Position numbers and translations under genes: made by a program | NCBI RefSeq assembly: GCF_900101875.1 | Contig: NZ_FNAI01000019.1 | Span: 62,001-126,000 of the forward strand | Direction of reading: 5' to 3' | Length of the DNA stretch: 64,000 nucleotides | Source of the DNA: Mucilaginibacter pineti | GTDB taxonomy: Bacteria > Bacteroidota > Bacteroidia > Sphingobacteriales > Sphingobacteriaceae | Part shown: positions 8,741-17,497 of the stretch, piece after piece | Layout: each line of letters opens with the position of its first letter | Numbering within the stretch: position 1 is the first letter of the stretch | Notes under the pieces: model-generated | What the model was told of the DNA's origin: nothing | The model's database searches: none | Seen by the model: only the letters and a program-made list of their open reading frames with translations

Positions 8741-10048
8741 TTATTCTGGCAACGTAACTACGGGCTGGGTGCCGGTATTGCAGGTAAAGTTTTGATAATC
8801 GCTTGCTGTTTTAGGTACAAAGCCGCCTGTAAACATGCTATAACCTGTACCGCTTACGCTTGCGCCGTAATCTACCCTTGAAAAAACATCGTCATGGGTG
8901 GTAGTGGTAAATTGTCCATTCTTCAATTGTACCCATGATCCGGCTGGGGTTACTATCCATTGGTTTTGGGCAAGCATGGTACGGCCTTTATAGCTGTTTA
9001 AACCGCCGCCAAAATCTTCAACAAAGGAGTAAAGCCCATCCATATTATAGGTACTGATTGGTTTGTAATACTTAGCCATCAGTTTCCATTGATTGTTTAG
9101 ATAAATAAAACCGGTATAGGTAACTCCTCCGGCATCGGGCACCGAGTGCACTAAAAACTTATAGGTAGTGTTTGCCGCCCAGGAATAGGTGGCAATGGCA
9201 TGCCTGCCGGTTCCTTCATTACCAAATACCTCTTCGGTAGTTACCAGGCTGCCTTTTGATACAAGTCTTACTGCGTAATCTGCCGGTACCTGGTTAGGGT
9301 CGTTCCCGTCATAATCGCTAAATACCGAGAAAATTATGCGGCGCTCTGTAGGGCTGTTAACCTGTATACCGAAATAGCCTCCGTAAAAGCCATTGGCCAT
9401 AAAAAAGGTGTTTACCAGATCGCTCCCGGTAGATACTTTAATTTCATTATAAAACCATGAAGCTACGTTACCCGATGGAATGCTGTACCCCACATGTATA
9501 GCCGGGCAGGTACGGTAAGTTGATTTATTATAATAGGCGGTAGTAGCCGGTGTGCCCGATATAATGAGCGCTTGTACATCGGCATAGTAACCGCCCGGTT
9601 TTGTTTTTCCTTTTATCTGAAAGTATTTGATGCCCGTGCTTGGCACATTTAAATTACCAACTGTTATAGCCTGGTAACTATTGCTTTGGGGCACGTTAAC
9701 ATCAACTATCTGGCCATCATAATAAATGGTGACAACACCCGGCCCATCCGGAGATTTAGCCAGTAATTTGGTAGCGATGGTACCCGTTTGGTTAAAGGTG
9801 ACGTACACCCGGGGTATATCGGCATTATTTGTCCAGTTGCCAATTCCCGTACTGCTTATATCAACAGAATTTTCGTCGGGTACGCCATAGGCATTTCTTA
9901 ATAAAATAGTGTCGGGCACTACACTTACAGGAAACGATCTGATCGCATCTCCCACAGGTACAGTCGGCGCATTTTCCTTTTTACAGGAATTTAAACTGAT
10001 GGAAAGGGCAATTAACGAAACTGCCGCAATTAAAGCTGTTTTTCTCAT
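8741..10048 (-). CDS. Lipoprotein with DUF5077 and DUF3472 domains
   Basis: The 435-residue protein has a lipobox (SISLNSC). Residues of about 35-165 fit DUF5077, a beta-sandwich found ahead of DUF3472 (PDTILLRNAYG, YFQIKGKTKPGGYYADV). Residues of about 175-400 carry the DUF3472 signatures CPAIHVGY, ASWFYNEI, FSVFSDYDGNDPN and FVEDFGGG. DUF3472 proteins are secreted or surface-bound and often sit near polysaccharide-degradation genes; no activity is established to my knowledge. It is monocistronic by spacing, with a terminator after it and 222 nt before the next gene on the strand. Confidence 0.85.
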   Translation of the reverse strand: MRKTALIAAVSLIALSISLNSCKKENAPTVPVGDAIRSFPVSVVPDTILLRNAYGVPDENSVDISSTGIGNWTNNADIPRVYVTFNQTGTIATKLLAKSPDGPGVVTIYYDGQIVDVNVPQSNSYQAITVGNLNVPSTGIKYFQIKGKTKPGGYYADVQALIISGTPATTAYYNKSTYRTCPAIHVGYSIPSGNVASWFYNEIKVSTGSDLVNTFFMANGFYGGYFGIQVNSPTERRIIFSVFSDYDGNDPNQVPADYAVRLVSKGSLVTTEEVFGNEGTGRHAIATYSWAANTTYKFLVHSVPDAGGVTYTGFIYLNNQWKLMAKYYKPISTYNMDGLYSFVEDFGGGLNSYKGRTMLAQNQWIVTPAGSWVQLKNGQFTTTTHDDVFSRVDYGASVSGTGYSMFTGGFVPKTASDYQNFTCNTGTQPVVTLPE

Positions 10049-10252
10049 TTGTTGTTTGGTTAGATTATTTAATTTTATATTAATAAATTTAACGAACCGC
10101 CATCAGCAAAATCATTTTATTTCTACGCAAACGTTTGATTAATAGGAAATTACGGCATTTTACCAAGCCACTTGCTTTTTATAACCTTGTTTATCTTATT
10201 AAAATGGAGATGTATTAATTATCTTAGTTTTATAAACCACCTAAGCTGCAGT

Positions 10253-10696
10253 ATGAAATCAATATTTGACCAGGCGACAAGCGATGAACTAATTGGCCGT
10301 ATTAATGCACTTACTAATGCAAGCACCGCGCAGTGGGGCAAAATGAATGTTTACCAAATGGTAAAGCACTGCAATTTATGGGAAGAAATGATTTTAGGTA
10401 AACCGGTTTATAAACAAGCCTTTATTGGCAAGCTGTTTGGCAAACTGGCCCTGAAAAACCTGTTGAAAGATGAAAAGCCAATGGGCCGCAATTCGCCCAC
10501 AATACCGCAATTGGTAATCAGAGAAAACGGAGATGTTGCTGCCGAAAAAGCAAAATGGATCACATTTATTAACGGGCACGTCAATTTTTCGAACCCTGAT
10601 TTTGTACACCCTTTCTTTGGCAAAATGACCAAAGAGCAGATAGGCCACTTAGCCTATAAACATGCCGACCATCATTTAAGGCAGTTTAATGTTTGA
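10253..10696 (+). CDS. DUF1569 family protein (DinB-like fold)
   Basis: The 147-residue cytosolic protein starts MKSIFDQAT. It has the DUF1569 pattern: MNVYQMVKHCNLWEEMILG near the N-terminus and HLAYKHADHHLRQFNV at the C-terminus. The conserved His residues of these two blocks resemble the metal-site triad of DinB-like four-helix proteins. No reaction is known for the family. An in-frame ATG at 10172 would add 27 hydrophobic residues; I prefer 10253 because homologues of this family start at the MKS/FDQ block. Its stop codon is 3 nt from that of the convergent DoxX-like gene. Confidence 0.85.
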   Translation: MKSIFDQATSDELIGRINALTNASTAQWGKMNVYQMVKHCNLWEEMILGKPVYKQAFIGKLFGKLALKNLLKDEKPMGRNSPTIPQLVIRENGDVAAEKAKWITFINGHVNFSNPDFVHPFFGKMTKEQIGHLAYKHADHHLRQFNV

Positions 10697-10699
10697 GTT

Positions 10700-11089
10700 T
10701 TACGCAACAGGCTGCGCGGTAAACATACCGGCATAGTATTTACGGTAGGCGTACCCCAAAAGCAGGTTAGGTACAACCAGTGTAACGCCCATTAACCAGC
10801 CCGAAGGCACCAGGAAAGTGTGAAACAGCAATACATTTAAGCTGATAGGAAAAAGCACCACCGCCGAAAATGCCGGATACCTGTTGAATAACAACGATAA
10901 ACCGCAGGTTATCTGTATTACCTTTTGCATAGGGTAAAAGTAGCCCGTACCCTTTAACCCGGCTATAAAAGCACCCGCGGCGCCGGTGTGTAATGGCTGG
11001 TAAGGGATAAAATGCAAAAAGTAATCGAGCCCGAACACGAGGTATAAAAAGCCAAGCAGTATGCGGGAAATTAACGCCGTAATTCTCAT
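10700..11089 (-). CDS. DoxX-like four-helix membrane protein
   Basis: The 129-residue protein has four predicted transmembrane helices (ISRILLGFLYLVFGLDYFL, a helix around QKVIQITCGLSLLF, FSAVVLFPISLNVLLFHTF, LMGVTLVVPNLLLGYAY) and the Arg-rich start of DoxX-type proteins. The family is linked to quinone or thiosulfate chemistry and oxidative stress, but most members are uncharacterised. It is convergent with the DUF1569 gene and stands alone on its strand. Confidence 0.75.
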   Translation of the reverse strand: MRITALISRILLGFLYLVFGLDYFLHFIPYQPLHTGAAGAFIAGLKGTGYFYPMQKVIQITCGLSLLFNRYPAFSAVVLFPISLNVLLFHTFLVPSGWLMGVTLVVPNLLLGYAYRKYYAGMFTAQPVA

Positions 11090-11113
11090 CTATATAATTT
11101 GTTTTTTATGGTG

Positions 11114-11176
11114 ATGAAGCTATCATGAGCGGGTTTATACATTCCCGTTTGTGAGCGGTAGCTCATGACGGTTTCA
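11114..11176. repeat. Imperfect long hairpin upstream of the DoxX-like gene
   Basis: ATGAAGCTATCATGAGC pairs with GCTCATGACGGTTTCAT around an inner CGGG...CCCG stem. It lies in the gap between the DoxX-like gene and the small lipoprotein gene. It may act as a terminator for the lipoprotein transcript or be a worn repeat element. Confidence 0.4.
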
Positions 11177-11248
11177 TAACAATTTTTGAAAATATGATTG
11201 GCTCAAAACTTGGCAATTACATCCATATTTTCAAATGTTAGCCGGGTT

Positions 11249-11758
11249 TTATCGCTTTAAATAAAAAATAGAGGTTGTTGAACCTGTAGCGCTTGAGTTT
11301 TTACCGGTAATTACCAGGCTATGCGCGCTTATAGTCACGGTGGCATTGGTTAAAGGGGCGTAAGCGTTGTTGGTAGTTAGCACATTAGCGGCAGATAATT
11401 TATAGGTGCAGGGATAAGGGTAGGCCATACCGTACCATACTTCCTGAAAATCGCCGTTGGCCATAAATTCAAAGTAATCCCCATCTGCTGCCGGAAGGTT
11501 TCCCGTAACCGGAATCTCCCCATTAACTGTATAATTGCCTTCCACCGTTACAGAATCGCTGATGAGCGTCCATTTGCCAACAATAGAAGTAGGATCGGTA
11601 ACAGTAGTAGTAGTAGTGGTATCAACAGGCGTAATGGTTTTGCCGGTGTTAGGATCTATTTCTCTTGTGGTAATAGTTACTTTTTTACAGGAAAAAAAGG
11701 TTAGGGCCAGTATCACACCGGCGCAAAGGCTCAGGTTGCTTTTTAATGTTGATTTCAT
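11249..11758 (-). CDS. Small lipocalin-like lipoprotein
   Basis: The 169-residue lipoprotein has the lipobox LTFFSC followed by KK, as usual for exported Bacteroidota lipoproteins. After a Thr-rich linker (DTTTTTTV, coded by a short ACT/ACC run) the fold begins SIVGKWTLISDSV. It continues through DYFEFMANGDFQEVWYG, a beta pattern typical of the 'lipocalin-like' or META-type domain of this phylum. Function unknown. The trinucleotide run could vary in length by slippage, but it would stay in frame and so only change the linker. Confidence 0.8.
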   Translation of the reverse strand: MKSTLKSNLSLCAGVILALTFFSCKKVTITTREIDPNTGKTITPVDTTTTTTVTDPTSIVGKWTLISDSVTVEGNYTVNGEIPVTGNLPAADGDYFEFMANGDFQEVWYGMAYPYPCTYKLSAANVLTTNNAYAPLTNATVTISAHSLVITGKNSSATGSTTSIFYLKR

Positions 11759-11837
11759 TGGTAACAGCTACTTCAAATACAATTGCGATAAAGATACAAA
11801 TGATTGACAGTAAAGTAAATATAAATTAAAATCGAAA

Positions 11838-12221
11838 TTAAACAGCCACAGGCTCCGACCGGCGACTTTCAACAATGCGCTGCCTATGCTCGGTGCCCCA
11901 GGCGCGCAACGCTTCCAGAATAGGGCCCAGGGTATCGGCATAAGGGGTTAACTCATACAGTACCGTAACCGGCACAGTATCAAATACCTTGCGCTCAACA
12001 AATTCATTCATTTCCAAATCCCGCAGTTCTTTTGAAAGCACCTTGGGAGTAATGTCCTGCAATGATCGCTGGATATCTTTAAACCGCTTGGGGCCGTTTA
12101 CCAGCGCAATTATAAGCGGCATTTTCCATTTACCATTAAGTACATACAGCGCATCGCGCACAGCATTAATACTGGCCAGGCATGCCTCGGCGGTGGGTTT
12201 GGTTTTGTATTGTATCATCAT
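11838..12221 (-). CDS. HxlR-family transcriptional regulator
   Basis: The 127-residue winged-helix protein starts MMIQYKTKPTAEACLASINA and shows the HxlR signature: a Cys close to the N-terminus (EACLA), LNGKWKMPLIIALVNGPKRF, DITPKVLSKELRDLE, and LYELTPYADTLGPIL. HxlR proteins such as YodB and HypR sense quinones, aldehydes or disulfide stress through the N-terminal Cys. The frame is open 400 nt further upstream, but that part runs antisense through the azoreductase gene; the double ATG at 12216-12221 is the sensible start. It is divergent from an azoreductase, the same pairing as B. subtilis YodB with azoR1, and a 40-bp perfect palindrome covers its own promoter region. Confidence 0.9.
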   Translation of the reverse strand: MMIQYKTKPTAEACLASINAVRDALYVLNGKWKMPLIIALVNGPKRFKDIQRSLQDITPKVLSKELRDLEMNEFVERKVFDTVPVTVLYELTPYADTLGPILEALRAWGTEHRQRIVESRRSEPVAV

Positions 12222-12232
12222 TGCAAATATCG

Positions 12233-12272
12233 CTACTATCCAAAAGGATACCGGTATCCTTTTGGATAGTAG
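12233..12272. promoter_or_regulatory. Perfect 40-bp palindrome, candidate HxlR operator
   Basis: The left 20 bases, CTACTATCCAAAAGGATACC, are the exact reverse complement of the right 20. Each half is itself an inverted repeat of the form TATCC-N4-GGATA, so the site looks like two adjacent dimer sites. It begins 11 nt upstream of the hxlR-type start codon and ends 24 nt before the -7 element of the azoreductase gene, so one complex could control both directions. Confidence 0.75.
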
Positions 12273-12296
12273 TATCTTTTTAATACCAAATGTAGA

Positions 12297-12304
12297 TAGG
12301 TTTG
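12297..12304 (+). promoter_or_regulatory. -7 promoter element (TAGGTTTG) of the azoreductase gene
   Basis: TAGGTTTG matches TAnnTTTG and lies 23 nt before the azoreductase ATG. Its -33 region would fall at the right edge of the 40-bp palindrome. Confidence 0.45.
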
Positions 12305-12327
12305 CCCAACAAACAAAATTTAAAAAA

Positions 12328-12924
12328 ATGAAAATATTACATTTAATATCAAGCCCCCGCAAGGCCCAATCTGCCAGCATTAAACTGGGCAACGCTGTTG
12401 TTGAAAAAGTACAGCAAGCTAATCCAGGCAGCACATTAATAGCACATAACCTTTCTGAAACCACATTTCCGCATTTAGAGGAAGTGCATTTGCAATCGTT
12501 CTTCACCCCGGCCGAAGGCCGCTCGCCCGAACTTACCGAAGCCGTTAAACACTCAGACAATGCCATTGCCGAATTGAAGGCTGCCGACGTTATTGTGATA
12601 GATGTGCCGATGTACAACTTCACCATTCACACGGTGTTACAGGCTTGGATAAACCACATTGCGCGTGCAGGCCAAACATTCAAATACGATGAAAATGGCC
12701 CCGAAGGGTTGGTTAAAGGCAAGAAGGTATACCTGGCTATAGCATCCGGCGCAATATATAGCAGCGGACCCTATAAACCCTACGATTTTACAGAACCTTA
12801 CCTGAGAACAGTATTGGGCTTTCTGGGGATGACCGACGTAACCGTATTCCGGGCCGAAGGTTTGAGTATCCCTGACCTACAGGCTACCGCCTTGGATAAA
12901 GCAGTAGAAAGCATAGTGCTGTAA
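12328..12924 (+). CDS. azoR: FMN-dependent NADH:azoreductase (AcpD/AzoR family)
   Basis: The 198-residue flavodoxin-fold enzyme starts MKILHLISSPRKAQSASI, whose SSPR...SAS loop binds the FMN phosphate. It carries VIDVPMYNFTIHTVLQAWIN and HIARAGQTFKYDENGPEGL, the usual flavin-binding and dimer-interface blocks. AzoR-type enzymes reduce quinones and azo compounds by two electrons with NADH, so the physiological role is probably quinone detoxification. The divergent HxlR-type regulator and the shared palindrome suggest derepression by electrophiles. I take the ATG at 12328 as the start because the -7 element lies at 12297-12304. A strong terminator follows directly. Confidence 0.92.
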   Translation: MKILHLISSPRKAQSASIKLGNAVVEKVQQANPGSTLIAHNLSETTFPHLEEVHLQSFFTPAEGRSPELTEAVKHSDNAIAELKAADVIVIDVPMYNFTIHTVLQAWINHIARAGQTFKYDENGPEGLVKGKKVYLAIASGAIYSSGPYKPYDFTEPYLRTVLGFLGMTDVTVFRAEGLSIPDLQATALDKAVESIVL

Positions 12925-12933
12925 CACAATTTT

Positions 12934-12978
12934 AGCGTCAGGATCTCAGCAGTTATTTGCTGCTGAGATCCTGACGCT
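12934..12978. terminator. Strong bidirectional terminator
   Basis: A perfect 19-bp stem (AGCGTCAGGATCTCAGCAG at 12934-12952 with its complement at 12960-12978) has a 7-nt loop and is followed by T6. It separates the convergent azoreductase and GH2 genes. Confidence 0.9.
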
Positions 12979-12981
12979 TTT

Positions 12982-15486
12982 TTAATATTTAATGGTAACA
13001 GGTTTAAGGCCCCGGCGGGTTGCTGTTATGGTTATAGCTCCCGGCTTTTCTCCGGCACGTACCAGTACGGTGGCTATTCCGCCCATCGCCTTTACCACCC
13101 GCGGACCAACAATTACCCCATTCCCTTTAACCGTGAAAGTAACCCTGGATGTATTATCCAGGCACATTACGGTTCCTTTTTTATCAGTAATAAGAGCGTT
13201 TACAAAAATAACATCAGCGCCGTTGGCAGCTAAATGCAGGCCCTGGTCGTCGGGAATAAGGCGAAGTTTGGTTGCTTTTAAGGGCGTATTTACGTTTTGT
13301 GTGGCCACTTTTTTGCCTTTTATATAGCCAATCGCGGTTAATTTACCAGCCTGCCATTGCACATTATTAAACGTAAACGGTGGATGATCAAGATGTGTGC
13401 TGTTACCGCCATCAAAGGAGTTACCGCCCTTTTCAAAGTCGCCATAGTCGGTATCCGGTCCGGCATCGGGTTGTTGTTTTTTGAACAGTTTACCGTTTAT
13501 GTAAAGTGCTACCTCATCACAATTGGCGTATACAACTACCTTTTGGGGTTGCGTGGTGGGTGTCCACCAGTTGGCTATAAAAACCTCGGGCTTGTTATCC
13601 GCACCGAAAATGCTTTTTGTGGGACTTAATTGGCTCCGGTAAAAATAATAACTGAATTTGGGGTGACGGTACACATCCATTACGCCCCAGTTTGATGTAT
13701 TTTTGCTAAAAGCTTCAAAGCCATCAAAAAATGCCCAGTTGGCATCGCCTATGGTCCAGGGGTAATAGGCAGGGCCTTGTAACAGGTTGTGCTCCCACTG
13801 AAAGTTCCAGGCATTTTGCAGTAACGCCTTTTCGCCGTCGCCCCGGTTTACGCGGGTTGTTGAAGTAGCGCCGCCAAATTCATAATCGCCGTATTCGCGT
13901 ACAAAACCAGCCTCCTTTGGCTGAATATTCTGCGGGCGGGATATGGGATCCTCCCAACTGTTATAAGGCACATCCCACTCGGTATGTTTAGCGCCGTAGG
14001 TATCGCCCGATGTAAAAAAGTTATCGCCCGGATACTCCTCATGCGCTACGCGCGACGATTGTATGCGGAAGCTATCAGACGGATAGGTTTCATTCAGGCT
14101 CACCTCCCACATAATTACCGAAGGGTGGTTCCTGTCCCTCCTTATCATTTCCCGTATATCTTTAAAAACCCGGCTTTTAAACAGCTCGCTATCATTAAAA
14201 AATTGCCAGCCCGGAATAGGGTCGCCCAGCATTATACCCAGCGAATCGCAAATATCATAAACCGAAGGGTCCTGCGGATAATGCGAAAGCCGGATAAAAT
14301 TGAAACCTGCCTTCTTTATCCGCTTCAAATCACGAAACTGTGCTTCGGCCGTGAGCGCGTTACCAACAACGGGGCAATCCTGGTGGCGGTTGGTACCAAC
14401 AATGCGCAAAGGCTTATCATTAAGTTTGAATCCTTCGGCTCGGCTGTAAGCCAATTTCCTGATGCTTATCTTTTGCGAAAACCTATCCACCAGTTTCCCG
14501 TCGCTCCACACCTCAGTTTTAAGCCGGTACAACACCGGCGCATCCGGCGACCATAGCCGAGGAGTGAGTACCGTTATTTTTTGATCTACCTCTGCAACCG
14601 AATTAGCATCAACTACTGCCGAGGCCGATACTGAGCAAAAGTCTTCTGTACCGATGCCCAGGATCTGCTTTACTATAACCGCCCCATTTCTATAAGCCGC
14701 TGCATTTTTAAGCTGCGTTTTTATCAGCAAATCGGCACTTGCTGCCGATATATTTGCGGGGCGCACAAACACACCGCCACCGGCAACAGTGTTGGCGTCG
14801 GTAGGGTCGGTAATGTGCAAGGGGGCTTTAACCACCAATTGTACGCTGCGGTAAATACCGCTCCAGTACAAAAAGCCCAGGGTAGCCAACGGCTTACCGG
14901 GTGGCACATTTTTATTATCTCGGTTATCAAGCCGTACTATTACCTCGTTTTTGCCACCGGTATTTAAGTTACCAAGCGGTACATTAAACGGCAGGTAGCC
15001 GCCCTGGTGCTGCATTACAAATTTACCGTTCACCCAAACAGATGCCGTTTGCATGGCACCCTCAAAATGCAGATAAACAACCTTGCCCTTGTAAGCCGGC
15101 GCAGCGGCAAATTGCTTACGGTAATAACAAATACCTGTAAACTGGTTAATACCGGGGTTTAGTTCGTTTTCATATCGGGCCGGGTGGGGCAACGATATAT
15201 TGAGCCATTTTTGACTGCGGATAAGCGGGTATTCGTTTTTGAAACCGGTTATGGCTTCCCTCACTTCGCGGGCAATGGCGCTATCGGCCGGTTCGTTTTT
15301 ATTAACAATTTTTTCCTGGTTAAACTGCGAAGCGAAGGACGTGCCCTTGCGTACTTCTATAGTAGTTTTCAGCATAGCGGCAGAATCTATCCTGAACATT
15401 TCCCAGCCATGATCAAAGTTGATGGTTTGAGAAAACGCGGGCAGCAGGATGTTAAGGAGGATTACCGTTAAAAATAACTTTTTCAA
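12982..15486 (-). CDS. Secreted glycoside hydrolase family 2 (beta-galactosidase/beta-glucuronidase type)
   Basis: The 834-residue protein has a signal peptide (MKKLFLTVILLNILLPAFSQ). A GH2 sugar-binding jelly roll follows (WLNISLPHPARYEN, CYYRKQF, AMQTASVWVNGKFV, GYLPF), then the Ig-like middle domain and the TIM barrel from about residue 345 (RIVGTNRHQDCPVVG, GFNFIRLSHYPQDPSVYD). Glu466 in MWEVSLNET is the predicted acid/base; the Glu residues of REYGDYEFGG (from E531) are nucleophile candidates. A C-terminal Ig-like part (GAVTITATRRG-type ending) follows. It is a retaining exo-glycosidase acting in the periplasm or outside. The exact sugar cannot be read from the sequence. No SusC/D partner is adjacent. 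Confidence 0.92.
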   Translation of the reverse strand: MKKLFLTVILLNILLPAFSQTINFDHGWEMFRIDSAAMLKTTIEVRKGTSFASQFNQEKIVNKNEPADSAIAREVREAITGFKNEYPLIRSQKWLNISLPHPARYENELNPGINQFTGICYYRKQFAAAPAYKGKVVYLHFEGAMQTASVWVNGKFVMQHQGGYLPFNVPLGNLNTGGKNEVIVRLDNRDNKNVPPGKPLATLGFLYWSGIYRSVQLVVKAPLHITDPTDANTVAGGGVFVRPANISAASADLLIKTQLKNAAAYRNGAVIVKQILGIGTEDFCSVSASAVVDANSVAEVDQKITVLTPRLWSPDAPVLYRLKTEVWSDGKLVDRFSQKISIRKLAYSRAEGFKLNDKPLRIVGTNRHQDCPVVGNALTAEAQFRDLKRIKKAGFNFIRLSHYPQDPSVYDICDSLGIMLGDPIPGWQFFNDSELFKSRVFKDIREMIRRDRNHPSVIMWEVSLNETYPSDSFRIQSSRVAHEEYPGDNFFTSGDTYGAKHTEWDVPYNSWEDPISRPQNIQPKEAGFVREYGDYEFGGATSTTRVNRGDGEKALLQNAWNFQWEHNLLQGPAYYPWTIGDANWAFFDGFEAFSKNTSNWGVMDVYRHPKFSYYFYRSQLSPTKSIFGADNKPEVFIANWWTPTTQPQKVVVYANCDEVALYINGKLFKKQQPDAGPDTDYGDFEKGGNSFDGGNSTHLDHPPFTFNNVQWQAGKLTAIGYIKGKKVATQNVNTPLKATKLRLIPDDQGLHLAANGADVIFVNALITDKKGTVMCLDNTSRVTFTVKGNGVIVGPRVVKAMGGIATVLVRAGEKPGAITITATRRGLKPVTIKY

Positions 15487-15701
15487 ATTTTATATTTTAG
15501 GAGATAAGGAGGCAGCATTTGTGCGCCGGATGAAATCACCCCGGGGCATCAGCACAATCAGCCAACTAAATATAGGCACATAAAAAGCACGCTGCCAAAC
15601 AGGGCAGTGAAATAAAACCGCGCAAACGTTTGATAAACCGCATTTTAAACGTTTTATGGTTCGAATTTGGAGAGCTCCGGACGTAAACTTTGCAAACGGT
15701 T

Positions 15702-15866
15702 CGACTCACCCCGTCTGCGCTGCGCTGGACACCCCTCTCTACGGCAAGCCGCAAAGAGGGGAATTGCATTTGTTTGAAATAAACTTATTTATCTAAATAT
15801 TTTTTTTACCCTCTTTCCGCCGAAGGTGAAGAGAGGGTCGCCCGCGTAGCGTGGCGGGGTGAGTCG
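15702..15866. repeat. Long inverted repeat, 'ACTCACCCCG' family
   Basis: CGACTCACCCCG at the left end and CGGGGTGAGTCG at the right end enclose two inner CCCTCT...AGAGGG hairpins. A second copy of the family lies at 31547-31731. The 446-nt gap from 15487 to 15932 holds this element and no gene that I can support. Confidence 0.7.
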
Positions 15867-15932
15867 TCTTGAATTTACAGAGCTGGTTGGATAAATCAGT
15901 CGAAGTATAAAACTTTCCTAAGAAGCACTTGA

Positions 15933-17384
15933 CTACTTAACTGCTATCAGTGTTTTCAACTTGTTCATCAGCGCGTCGCCCCGCAGATCGAGGGCTATTA
16001 TTTTCCCCTGCGGATCGAGCAGGAAAGTAGTTGGGTACGCCAAAATATCGCCATAACCTTTTATTTGTGTGGCTTTACCTTCGGCAGTGATATTGGGCCA
16101 GGGGATATTGTGTTCCCTTAGAATTTTCAGCGTGGTATTCTCGTCGCGATCGTCTACAACGCCTACTATCTCCAGGTTGTTACGGCTGTATTTGGTGTAG
16201 GCTTCTTTTAAAAAATCAAATTCCGCAATACACGGGCCGCAGTAAGTACTCCAAAAATCAATGAAAACATATTTACCTCTTAAGTTAGCCGTGGCTACTG
16301 CCATACCCGTTTGTAACTGCGGGTTTATGTTTACGCCCCTTATTTCGGGCGCTTTAAAACCAAGCTGCCTTGATACCATTGTTGCCTTAACGCCCTTGCC
16401 TACTGGCTTGGCTATCGCCGCCTTGTCCGATCCAAAGCCGCTGATATCCGCGCCGGTTAGTACAACATCGTTACCGTTATTGGTAATGTCTGATAGTTTA
16501 AAGTCGTCGTCGCCAACCTGGGCAAACTGACCGGTTCTGATAGATTTTGCCTTTCCCAAACCGGTAAAATATGGCCTATCGGGTACTATAGTAAAAAAGG
16601 GCATGCTCCGGTTATCGTCGGCAATTATCATATACGGTTTGCCCTTGTATTTAAACTGCATGTACCTGAACTCAGGAAAGGAAAATTGCAGACTAAAATT
16701 TTGAGGATTATGCGATTGCTGCAAAAACACCAACTTGCTTTCTTCCTTTATCTGCTTCTTAAACAAATAGCTCAGAGTTACCGGCACTGCCGAACTAACT
16801 ATCATACTTTCATCATACACATTTTTTAACACGGGTTTTAAAGCGTCGTCAGCATAGTCGCCATTGTTATTGGCATCAACAATATACACGGGCTCGTTAG
16901 CCGTGTTAAAGCCTGCCAGTACGGAGATGTAACATTTAAGCGGCCGGCGAGAGAGCGTCACGGTATCGGCAGGACTAAAATGCAGATCAGTAAACTTCGA
17001 CATCAGAAACTCCTTGTTGAACAAACCCGAAACATAGTTTTGGTAATAGAATTGTGCCTCGTTGGTCATGTAAAAATATTCGATAACACCCGTGAGGTTT
17101 GCGGGCTTGTTTTTCATAACGGGGTAGGCTTTGGATTCCTCCCTAAAGCGGGGCACATTGCTGTTCCTGTAAGAGTCTGCCGTCCCTATTTCAGAACTGC
17201 TAAACCCTGCCGGACCAACACCTGCAACTTTATTTAAATGAAAAGTGATGGAACTTGCCTTTTGTGTGGCCATTGCCGCCACTTTTAAAGACCGTGCAAG
17301 GGCAGAATCCTTACCCGCGGTTTGACCATAGGCCAGCACGCCGTTAACAAGCAAAGCAAAAACAACAAGAGGTATTTTATACAT
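15933..17384 (-). CDS. Secreted TlpA-like thioredoxin-domain protein
   Basis: The 483-residue protein has a Sec signal (MYKIPLVVFALLVNGVLAYGQ). A long N-terminal beta-rich region of about 340 residues precedes a TlpA/ResA-type thioredoxin domain with the active site CGPC at 382-385 (DFWSTYCGPCIAEFDFLKE) and the cis-Pro loop (ILAYPTTFLLDPQGKI). Such proteins are membrane-side or periplasmic thiol oxidoreductases that keep Cys pairs reduced, for example in cytochrome maturation or stress protection. The large N-terminal extension is common in Sphingobacteriaceae and unassigned. It lies 113 nt downstream of the GT39-like gene. Confidence 0.88.
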   Translation of the reverse strand: MYKIPLVVFALLVNGVLAYGQTAGKDSALARSLKVAAMATQKASSITFHLNKVAGVGPAGFSSSEIGTADSYRNSNVPRFREESKAYPVMKNKPANLTGVIEYFYMTNEAQFYYQNYVSGLFNKEFLMSKFTDLHFSPADTVTLSRRPLKCYISVLAGFNTANEPVYIVDANNNGDYADDALKPVLKNVYDESMIVSSAVPVTLSYLFKKQIKEESKLVFLQQSHNPQNFSLQFSFPEFRYMQFKYKGKPYMIIADDNRSMPFFTIVPDRPYFTGLGKAKSIRTGQFAQVGDDDFKLSDITNNGNDVVLTGADISGFGSDKAAIAKPVGKGVKATMVSRQLGFKAPEIRGVNINPQLQTGMAVATANLRGKYVFIDFWSTYCGPCIAEFDFLKEAYTKYSRNNLEIVGVVDDRDENTTLKILREHNIPWPNITAEGKATQIKGYGDILAYPTTFLLDPQGKIIALDLRGDALMNKLKTLIAVK

Positions 17385-17497
17385 GGATATAGGGATAAGG
17401 CAAAGTAATAAAAACCGGTACAGGGGATATCCGGCTTTTCATTCAGACCAAAATAAAACATTAAGGTTTAAAAACCTAAACGCTTTTTACGCTCCCT

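Noticed and set aside
11535..11807. Plus-strand frame opposite the lipocalin-like gene
   Set aside because: Low-complexity Val run is the antisense of the Thr linker codons; no independent support.
11838..12626. Long form of the HxlR-type gene with 135 extra N-terminal codons
   Set aside because: The extension runs antisense through the azoreductase gene and the 40-bp palindrome, and its residues do not look like a domain. The ATG pair at 12216-12221 gives a normal HxlR protein.
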